Below, piece by piece: positions 1 through 5,949 of a stretch of DNA of 15,836 nt. Position numbers and translations under genes: made by a program. Location of the stretch: NCBI GenBank assembly GCA_002320935.1, contig DCLG01000030.1, positions 33,597 through 49,432 of the forward strand, given 5' to 3'. Numbering within the stretch: the stretch's first letter is position 1; every line of letters starts with the position of its first letter. This DNA is from Pedobacter sp. UBA1654. Lineage in GTDB: Bacteria; Bacteroidota; Bacteroidia; Sphingobacteriales; Sphingobacteriaceae. The notes beneath the pieces were generated by a model. It was given only the letters and a program-made list of their open reading frames with translations, had not been told where the DNA came from and made no database searches.

Positions 1-529
1 AAATGCCACCAATATCTCCAGGGCTGCTGGTCTGGACCGCAGGTTAATCACCCTTTATTTTGGGACCTTGGACACGCTTGTTGAGACTTATATAAGGGGC
101 AACGACTACTGGATCTCAGCTTCTGGAGATGCAGCAAAACTGATATCCAATAATAAAGGTGAAAATACAAAAGAAATCCTGGAAGCTTTGCTTCAGAATC
201 AACTGGAGTATTTTTGGAACGACACAGAGATGCAAAAGATTGTACTGTGGCAAATAAGTGAAAGCACACAGATCATGAAAGAGATTTGTGATGAAAGGGA
301 AATGCTTAGCAAACATTTTTTTTCGCTCTCCGATATTGAACTTGCAGGAACTGACATCGACTTACGGGCAGTCTCAGCATTATTGGTAGCAGGGGTATAT
401 TATTTGGTGTTGCATGCAAAATCAACCGATTCTACTTTTTGCGAGATTGATTTAAAAAGTGAGGAAGGCTTAGAAAGGATCAGAAAAGCAATCAGCGTTC
501 TTTTAAAAAAAGCATATGAGCCTCAATAA
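1..529 (+). CDS. TetR/AcrR-family transcriptional regulator, 5' partial
   Basis: The reading frame is open from base 2, the first complete codon, to the TAA ending at 529. The window holds about 175 residues and the start is missing. The first residues, NATNISRAAGLDRRLITLYF, match the recognition part of a TetR-type helix-turn-helix (xxISRAAGLxxxLIYxYFGxxDxL), followed by GTLDTLVETYI, the usual entry into the ligand-binding domain. The rest is helical, as in TetR C-terminal domains, which bind a small ligand and dimerise. A start at the TTG at 68 would cut off the DNA-binding helix, so it is rejected. The gene converges on the lysozyme cassette at 915-2697, so a regulatory link to that cassette is possible but not shown. 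Family assignment is fairly sure; ligand and targets are unknown. Confidence 0.82.
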   Translation, partial: NATNISRAAGLDRRLITLYFGTLDTLVETYIRGNDYWISASGDAAKLISNNKGENTKEILEALLQNQLEYFWNDTEMQKIVLWQISESTQIMKEICDEREMLSKHFFSLSDIELAGTDIDLRAVSALLVAGVYYLVLHAKSTDSTFCEIDLKSEEGLERIRKAISVLLKKAYEPQ

Positions 530-552
530 ATACTGGGATAGTATATAGAAAA

Positions 553-572
553 GGGCAGCTTTTCGGCTGCCC
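553..572 (+). terminator. Hairpin after the TetR gene
   Basis: A perfect 7-bp GC-rich stem, GGGCAGC (553-559) and GCTGCCC (566-572), has a 6-nt loop and lies 23 nt after the regulator's stop codon. The U-tract is poor (AATCCCAATT follows), so it could be a weak intrinsic terminator or an RNA-stabilising hairpin. Confidence 0.5.
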
Positions 573-914
573 AATCCCAATTAACGCTCTCAATACAAAC
601 ATAAGATTTATATTATGAAACAATCAGCGGAGAAGCATATTGTAAACTTCTGTGTCATGCGCTAATCTGTTTGTTTCCAGAGCCTGAATTTCTTATAGAG
701 GAACTATTTAGTATTTGAAATAAAGGGATTCTCTTTTTATTGTATCTGGTTACCTGAGTAAATACACAAAAAAATACATTCAATTGGCACCTGGCGGCTC
801 AACTTTTTAGTAGAGCGCTTTAGCGTCATTTTCAAAGACGATCAATCTATGTCAGCTTAACTATGAAGGTTCGCTTTTCAGTTTCTAAAACAATTACTAG
901 CTCAATTCTCAGTT
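573..914. other. Non-coding gap between convergent genes
   Basis: This stretch of about 340 bases lies between the TetR gene hairpin and the stop of the 265-residue protein. I see no convincing ORF, RNA gene or repeat. On the - strand around 790-825 there are only short imperfect stems that might end the lysozyme cassette transcript; none has a good U-tract. Confidence 0.5.
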
Positions 915-1712
915 CTAAAAATTAAGTACATCGTAGCTGGCACTCAAGTGTGTATGCCATTTTTGCTCGGTAATATTTCTTCCGTAGTGTCCTGTAAAGC
1001 TTAGCCTACCCAGGTTTATTTGCGCTGCCGGACCAAAACTGAACATTCCAGATCTTGAATCGAAGGTACTTCTCGCTTGAATCTTGACGCCAGAAGCATT
1101 TGTCTTTTGTTCAGTTTCAAGGTAATCAGCACTGTTTATTTTGAACATTGGATTGTCTGAGGATATCGCAAGGAAACTCCGTTTGGCGCCCAAGATCCAG
1201 TTCCTTCGCCAAAATTGGGTAGCTTTTATTTGCACATTAGCAGTAAATGTGGCATGTGCCACGGAGTCAATTACATTAGGAGGTGTAAATTTCAGTTTCA
1301 AGCCATTCGCATCATAAGTATAATACGGCATTTCTGATGCATCAAGTCGTTGCTTAAGTTTGAGGTTTTCAGCTTCCAGACTTGACTTTATTACTAAAAT
1401 TTGCTTCAATTGCTTGGTGCGAAGGTCTAAGGCTAGTGCTGTTGTATCTATAATACCCTTGGTCTTTTTATTTACTGCAAGCTGAGCTGGAGATGCCTTA
1501 TTATGATTAATGTCGTAAATTACGGTCTCAATACCAGTTGAGTCTACTTTTCTGGAAATCTCTATGGCCTCTTTTTGTATTCGGCCATCAATATGTTCTT
1601 TCGCACCCTTTAACTCAGCAACTTGCAGAGACTTGTCTCTTAATACAATCACCAAAGTGACACATCCCAATGCTAATGCAAGGGTTATCCAATTATATCT
1701 TCTACTTGTCAT
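915..1712 (-). CDS. Membrane-anchored coiled-coil protein of the lysozyme cassette
   Basis: This 265-residue protein has one N-terminal membrane segment (about residues 8-24, WITLALALGCVTLVIVL) right after a basic MTSRRYN start. Charged, Lys/Glu-rich stretches follow (about 25-60 and 98-130) that look like coiled coil. The C-terminal part (about 140-265) is rich in beta-type alternation and ends in ASYDVLNF, an aromatic-ending tail reminiscent of outer-membrane strands. There is no cleavable signal sequence, so it probably stays in the inner membrane with its bulk in the periplasm. The start lies 2 nt after the stop of the 111-residue gene, so the two are very likely co-transcribed. The layout (anchor, coiled coil, periplasmic domain) resembles inner-membrane spanins. 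The family is not recognised with certainty and the lysis role is inferred from its neighbours. Confidence 0.75.
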   Translation of the reverse strand: MTSRRYNWITLALALGCVTLVIVLRDKSLQVAELKGAKEHIDGRIQKEAIEISRKVDSTGIETVIYDINHNKASPAQLAVNKKTKGIIDTTALALDLRTKQLKQILVIKSSLEAENLKLKQRLDASEMPYYTYDANGLKLKFTPPNVIDSVAHATFTANVQIKATQFWRRNWILGAKRSFLAISSDNPMFKINSADYLETEQKTNASGVKIQARSTFDSRSGMFSFGPAAQINLGRLSFTGHYGRNITEQKWHTHLSASYDVLNF

Positions 1713-1714
1713 GT

Positions 1715-2050
1715 CTATTTTTCTTTAAGTATTTTCTTTGCCCTATTGCCCACCTTCATCCTCAAGGTGCTATCCAGATGCATCTGTTCTTTTGCTTGTT
1801 GTAAGATGATTCCGTTTTTAATTAATAAGGCAATCATCAGCGCATCTTTATCGGCCCTGGATTGATTAAGTTCTTTGCGCAACTCTAATTTTTCAGCTTC
1901 ACAATTTTTGTTGACCTGATCGGAGCTGGCGCCAAAGCGGTATACAAAAAACCACATTAGTGAGAGGGCCACCATAAGCATATATGTTACAGGGGCCCTG
2001 ACAACCTGGCTAAATGTTACCTTATCAAGTTGTTCCTGTTCTATTTCCAT
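1715..2050 (-). CDS. Small single-span membrane protein, possible holin- or spanin-like partner of the lysozyme
   Basis: This 111-residue protein has one hydrophobic segment (about residues 21-40, around YMLMVALSLMWFFVYRF). After it comes a charged helix-rich region (about 45-111, with repeated Glu/Lys/Arg and a KKILKEK end) that could form a coiled coil. Its ATG overlaps the lysozyme stop by one base (TAATG), which indicates translational coupling. A short membrane protein coupled to an endolysin gene is the typical position of a holin or i-spanin. With a single span and a long charged tail it looks more like a spanin or anchor than a multi-span holin. No named family was recognised, so the function is inferred from size, topology and position. 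Confidence 0.75.
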   Translation of the reverse strand: MEIEQEQLDKVTFSQVVRAPVTYMLMVALSLMWFFVYRFGASSDQVNKNCEAEKLELRKELNQSRADKDALMIALLIKNGIILQQAKEQMHLDSTLRMKVGNRAKKILKEK

Positions 2051-2697
2051 TATCGTAAATTTAATTCTGCCAACGTTTGGGGACCTATGATCCCATCTGC
2101 TATCAACCCCTTGAGTTTTTGAAATTCAATTAGGGCAGACCGAGTTCTTGTACCAATAACTCCATCAACTGTTAACCCAAGCTTACTTTGTACATGTTTC
2201 ACCTGCTGGGTATGAACATCATCCTGATTGGAAGACTTTGTTACCTGTTTGGAAAAAAATAGACTAGCTTCACGTTTACGACGCCCCAACAGAATCGGCT
2301 TCTTGACCCCATCAACCCTGGCACCGCTATATGCAAGGAAAGCCTTTTCAATAGTCGGGTCATTTGGGTTTGCATTTACTTTTTTCAAAAGTGTGGACGC
2401 TCTAAAACCAGCAACACCGATGTTGTACGTAAATGATGTTAATGCATCGAATTGATCTTGATTAATATCATCCCGGGTCACCTCATATACCCCCCGTTCG
2501 TATGTTTTGAGCATTTCCCGCAAATACACGATGCATTGATCAAACGTTAACGCTGGATCAGACATTTGAACTTTCTTACCCGAATCAGGATAGTATGTCA
2601 TTCCAACACCGATGGTCGGAATACCGGCTGAATCTCTATATGGATGTTCGACTAAACCTTCTTCTCTAACTAAGAATTGAATTCCCTTGTCAGACAT
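2050..2697 (-). CDS. GH24 phage-type lysozyme with C-terminal peptidoglycan-binding domain
   Basis: This endolysin-like muramidase should cleave the glycan strands of peptidoglycan. From the ATG at 2697 it has 215 residues. The GH24 active-site spacing Glu-8aa-Asp-5aa-Thr is intact: E13, D22 and T28 in REEGL, YRDSAG and IPTIGVG. Residues about 5-150 form the lysozyme domain. The C-terminal 60 or so residues form a PG_binding_1 domain, with the repeated DGVIGTRT and DGIIGPQT motifs. No signal peptide is visible, as in phage enzymes that need a holin or another exit route. The frame stays open upstream through an ATG at 2727 and a TTG at 2796. I chose 2697 because MSDKGIQFLVREEG matches the usual start of GH24 enzymes. 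It is the first gene of a coupled three-gene cassette. Confidence 0.9.
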   Translation of the reverse strand: MSDKGIQFLVREEGLVEHPYRDSAGIPTIGVGMTYYPDSGKKVQMSDPALTFDQCIVYLREMLKTYERGVYEVTRDDINQDQFDALTSFTYNIGVAGFRASTLLKKVNANPNDPTIEKAFLAYSGARVDGVKKPILLGRRKREASLFFSKQVTKSSNQDDVHTQQVKHVQSKLGLTVDGVIGTRTRSALIEFQKLKGLIADGIIGPQTLAELNLR

Positions 2698-2863
2698 TTT
2701 TGTTTTTCTCTTCACATTCTCTTTCATATGATGATAAGTTTTGCTTCCCTGTACCATATTGTTCCAGATTGAAATTTTACGACGGTCATCTTTCAAATTT
2801 TCCGGAGGAGTGGAATCCCGAGCGCTGCTTTGGTTACGTGAAGCTGTTTAGAAACTACATTTG

Positions 2864-2901
2864 AATCAAAAGGCCCTTCAATTCTGAAGGGCCTTTTGAT
2901 T
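2864..2901 (-). terminator. Perfect 17-bp hairpin between GH10 gene and lysozyme cassette
   Basis: The arms at 2864-2880 and 2885-2901 are exactly complementary (AATCAAAAGGCCCTTCA and its partner) around a 4-nt loop. It lies about 40 nt after the GH10 stop. The CCTTTTGATT side of the stem supplies a short U-rich end on the - strand. Because it is symmetric it could also act on the + strand. It should separate, or partly uncouple, the GH10 transcript from the lysozyme cassette. Confidence 0.8.
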
Positions 2902-2941
2902 GTTAATTATTAATTCTGTGGTTGCATATTAGAGCAAGAGG

Positions 2942-5110
2942 TTAGTGCTTCAGCTGAATGTCTGACCATGTTGAATAATTATCCAATTGTCCTCTGCCTC
3001 TAAAACCGATTTTTTTCTCGGTAGCGAAGGTGCCATCAGTAAATGAATCAATAAAGATGTTGTTGACATACAACTTAATCACACTGCCGTTTGCAATAAT
3101 GGTCACGCGGTCTCCATCTTTTGCATCAAATGGACTTGTGATCATTACGGTATTTACCCCGTTAACACGCCTGGTCAAAACCCACTTCTTATCTGTAGTA
3201 TTGGTATTGTTCACCATAAGGTAATAGAAGTTTGAATTATCTTTTACCCTGAATAGCATTATAGCATTTCTTTCCAGTGTGTACTCGAGTTTGGTCTTAG
3301 CAAGCGTTGCACTTAGTTTGTAGTTGCTTACACCAGAGTCAATAAGCGCGTTGCTGTAAGAGGTTGCAGTTCCGCTTGTTGCTCTTAAGCCCTCCGAAGT
3401 TACTTCCATACCATTATAAACGGCACTACTTCCATTTACAGCCCAACTCTTTACCACTGTTCCGCTGTTAGTTGTTCTTCCATTTGCATTGCCCGTTGGA
3501 CCAAAAGCAAAGTCATCAGCAATCTGTGATATAGGATCAACCTTAATAAACTTCCAGGACGAGAACTTATCTGCATCATAGGTTCCTTTCATTTTGAAGC
3601 CTAATTTGGTAGCAGTCTGAAAGCTGCTGTCAACAATACGTGCCTGCACTTGCCCATCAATGGAGTAGGATATTTTATCACCATCACATGTTACTGATAC
3701 AATTTGGCCCCAGACCGGCGTAACGGTACTAGTATGTAGCACCATATCTACACCATTTTCCCTTTTAATGAGTCTCCAAACGTCCCCTGTTGCACTTTTA
3801 TATGCTTGAATTGAGAACAAATTAGCGCCATCTACAAATCGAAAGGCAAGATGCATCACCCTTTGTGCCAAATAGAATACTTCCCCTGTCTTGGTACTTA
3901 AAGTATAATTGGAGATTGTTGAATCTACAATAATGTGATTAAACAGGTTTGTTTGAGTTTGCGCCATGCTTAAGCCAGTTTCAGTCACCTCAGCTTTAGC
4001 ATTGCTATCATTACTTACCATGGTCCAAATGGCAGGTGAAGTGCCCTTCGTTGGACTTCCAATAAAGATGCTGCTTGGAATAAGATCTTTTTCCTCGAAG
4101 CTTTGATAAATGAGAGCAGTGTTTGGAACAGGATCAAGTAAGTTCAATACCTCATAATATGCTTGCTTTGCATTGTAGTCTTTGTCAAAGAGCATAGGAA
4201 ATTGAGGAACTCCACTTCTATTCATGTAATTGTCTCGATCTGAGACTGACCACATCGTAATTCCCCATCTTTGAGGTTCAGGAATAACTGTCTGGTATGC
4301 ATCAAAGATATCTCTATAAAAAGTCGCAAGGTCTTTTTCAAGTTGAGGAGTATAAGTTGCAGACCTTTTTATTGTTTCTACATCCAATTCAGAAAGATGA
4401 ATTAAGAAGTCTGCTTTTGCGTACAATCTGAATCTATCTCTGATTCTATCCATCCTGAATCCAATATCCTTGATGGCTGCATCAAGCAGTGTATGCATTT
4501 GGAACCCAACACCATGGAAAGGGATGTTAGCAGCGTCCATGATCGCTTTTTGTTCCATGATCTTGTCATACATGACTGTGTTGCCGGTTTCTTGACCATA
4601 GCCATTGTAAAATAGTTTACAAGTAGGATCAGCAGCAGCTGCTGCTTGAAAGGCAAGCTTAATGTAGTCAGGTCCAATTACCCGAAGCCAAAAGCAATCT
4701 GCCCAGTTTCCACTGGCGTCAAAAGCCTCATTTACAACATCCCAACTGGCTATCCTTCCAGCATAGTTAGATACTACCTTTGTAATGTGTTTGTTAAGGA
4801 TTTGGATGGCCTTTTCCCTTGCACCCACAGTTCCTTCATATGCATTTACCCATGCCGGTGTTGCATTGTTATGCGCCCATATTAAAGTATGGCCATGAAC
4901 ACGCAGGTTTCTTGCTTCAGCAAAATTTACCACGTAGTCAGAATCCTCAAAGTGAAATTCATCCTCTCTTGGTTGAAGCCCCTCAAACTTCATTTCGTTT
5001 TCTCCAGTTATTGATCTGGCATCAGTGTCGAATTTTGCTAAGTAACTAGCATTGAAATAATCGTGTTTAATTGCAAACCCTACAGGGAAGCTAAAATCTT
5101 TTAAAGTCAT
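2942..5110 (-). CDS. GH10 endo-1,4-beta-xylanase-like enzyme with two tandem C-terminal beta-sandwich-like domains and no signal peptide
   Basis: This is a 722-residue protein. Residues about 5-326 form a complete GH10 (beta/alpha)8 domain: SITGENEMKFEGLQP, HGHTLIW, acid/base E128 in WDVVNEAF, nucleophile E241 in HLSELDV, and WGITMWSVSD near the end. GH10 enzymes hydrolyse xylan with retention of configuration. Residues about 335-530 and 535-722 are two diverged copies of one domain. They share a WxLxxRxNGV motif, a GDxxxxxxxG turn and a final KxGFxxxG...S.W motif; a carbohydrate- or surface-binding lectin-like role is likely. The N-terminus (MTLKDFSF) enters the catalytic domain at once. There is no signal peptide, lipobox or C-terminal sorting domain, which is odd for a xylanase. 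Upstream in frame, a TGA is met before any other ATG, so a missed leader is unlikely. The lysozyme cassette lies downstream. Confidence 0.9.
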   Translation of the reverse strand: MTLKDFSFPVGFAIKHDYFNASYLAKFDTDARSITGENEMKFEGLQPREDEFHFEDSDYVVNFAEARNLRVHGHTLIWAHNNATPAWVNAYEGTVGAREKAIQILNKHITKVVSNYAGRIASWDVVNEAFDASGNWADCFWLRVIGPDYIKLAFQAAAAADPTCKLFYNGYGQETGNTVMYDKIMEQKAIMDAANIPFHGVGFQMHTLLDAAIKDIGFRMDRIRDRFRLYAKADFLIHLSELDVETIKRSATYTPQLEKDLATFYRDIFDAYQTVIPEPQRWGITMWSVSDRDNYMNRSGVPQFPMLFDKDYNAKQAYYEVLNLLDPVPNTALIYQSFEEKDLIPSSIFIGSPTKGTSPAIWTMVSNDSNAKAEVTETGLSMAQTQTNLFNHIIVDSTISNYTLSTKTGEVFYLAQRVMHLAFRFVDGANLFSIQAYKSATGDVWRLIKRENGVDMVLHTSTVTPVWGQIVSVTCDGDKISYSIDGQVQARIVDSSFQTATKLGFKMKGTYDADKFSSWKFIKVDPISQIADDFAFGPTGNANGRTTNSGTVVKSWAVNGSSAVYNGMEVTSEGLRATSGTATSYSNALIDSGVSNYKLSATLAKTKLEYTLERNAIMLFRVKDNSNFYYLMVNNTNTTDKKWVLTRRVNGVNTVMITSPFDAKDGDRVTIIANGSVIKLYVNNIFIDSFTDGTFATEKKIGFRGRGQLDNYSTWSDIQLKH

Positions 5111-5188
5111 TATATTTTTATTTAGTCGGTTTAATTTTTTAATATTTATCGTTTTTTGATGTACTTCATTCGTACAATGTCATTTCAC

Positions 5189-5200
5189 TTATGGGCTCAT
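5189..5200 (-). other. Mini-ORF with strong Shine-Dalgarno in the GH10 leader
   Basis: On the - strand, AAAGGAGG (complement of 5206-5213) lies 5 nt before ATG AGC CCA TAA (complement of 5200-5189). Strong Shine-Dalgarno sequences are uncommon in Bacteroidota, so a ribosome stop here, about 80 nt before the GH10 ATG, may regulate translation. It could also be chance or a relic. Confidence 0.3.
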
Positions 5201-5288
5201 TAGATCCTCCTTTCTTAAATCATTAGTATTCAGATTTTTACATTAATATATCTTAAGATTGATATGCTAAATGACCGATCCGATAGAA

Positions 5289-5319
5289 CAAATGTATGCT
5301 AATATATTTAGTAATACAA
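5289..5319 (-). promoter_or_regulatory. Bacteroidota-type promoter for the GH10 gene
   Basis: Read on the - strand, TTG (complement of 5319-5317), exactly 20 nt, then TACATTTG (complement of 5296-5289) fits the Bacteroidota consensus TTTG-N19-21-TAnnTTTG. Transcription would begin near 5282 and give a leader of about 170 nt before the ATG at 5110. The palindrome at 5299-5340 overlaps it. Confidence 0.55.
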
Positions 5320-5340
5320 GCTAAATACTAAATATATTAG
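5299..5340. repeat. Perfect 15-bp inverted repeat overlapping the GH10 promoter
   Basis: CTAATATATTTAGTA at 5299-5313 is the exact reverse complement of 5326-5340, with a 12-nt spacer. The -33 TTG of the promoter lies in the spacer and one arm lies between -33 and -7. This is a good position for a repressor operator. AT-richness raises the chance of random pairing, but 15 exact pairs is well beyond the surrounding noise. Confidence 0.75.
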
Positions 5341-5617
5341 TATCTATTTTCTTCTTAGAAGTAGTATTCTAATATCAAAACATCATACTATTCAAACCAG
5401 CGCCATCAGCTACTGCTAGCATATCTTGATTAATCGAGCCAATTTTACTTTGAAATAGTTTGAAAGGAAAATCATTTCACTGGCATGAACTAGCTCAGTT
5501 TTAGAGTAAAACCAGAATTTAAGCCTTTAATTAGACGTTTCATTTTAAGTGACATAGACCAAAGTGTGTCATTAAAAGTGAAATAGATACAGTTAAGGTG
5601 AAATAGTTTTAAACGAT

Positions 5618-5651
5618 AAAACCCCTGCAGGCCTAAGCTCACAGAGGTTTT
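5618..5651. terminator. Terminator-like hairpin with no adjacent gene
   Basis: AAAACCCCTG (5618-5627) pairs with CAGAGGTTTT (5642-5651) with one mismatch. On the + strand the U-run TTTTT (5648-5652) ends it, and the - strand end is TTTTA. No ORF ends here, so it may close a small RNA or be a relic. Confidence 0.4.
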
Positions 5652-5949
5652 TAAATCAAACCGACTAAAATCTGATTCGTCTCAAAATTACGAATTAAAC
5701 CTTCTAAACTAACAGCGGTATAAACAATTTAATTGCACCAAAGTACCCCTAGCCCATTCACAGCGAGCTTAGACCACTTTAATTTCCCAAAATTGAAAGT
5801 TTCTCATCCTTTTAGTTCTCTTCTTTAAATTAGTGTGCTTAACATCCGTTCTATATTGCAAATCTGTTCTCCGGCTTTGTTGCACTACCTAATACTCGTT
5901 GATAGGTATTTTGCTTATATTCAATCTAATAGGCATAATACATACGCAA

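Larger units (their letters stand above)
5111..5949. other. Long AT-rich intergenic block between divergent GH10 and S41 peptidase genes
   Basis: About 840 bases have no convincing ORF on either strand. The left half holds the GH10 promoter, a palindrome and the leader, listed separately. The middle (5440-5655) holds several copies of an AAGTGAAATAG-like motif and a terminator-like hairpin at 5618-5651. The right part should hold the S41 peptidase promoter, but I could not place a convincing -33/-7 pair there. Confidence 0.6.

Noticed and set aside
68..529. Start of the TetR gene at the TTG at 68
   Set aside because: The in-frame codons before it encode the TetR recognition helix, so the gene begins outside the window.
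2797..2863. tRNA remnant or phage attachment core between GH10 gene and lysozyme
   Set aside because: A stretch resembles a T-arm only loosely, no cloverleaf can be formed and no second copy of the sequence was seen in the window.
5299..5340. Invertible promoter or dif-like recombination site
   Set aside because: The spacer is only 12 nt, too short for an invertible segment, and the arms do not resemble a XerCD dif site. An operator-like palindrome fits better.
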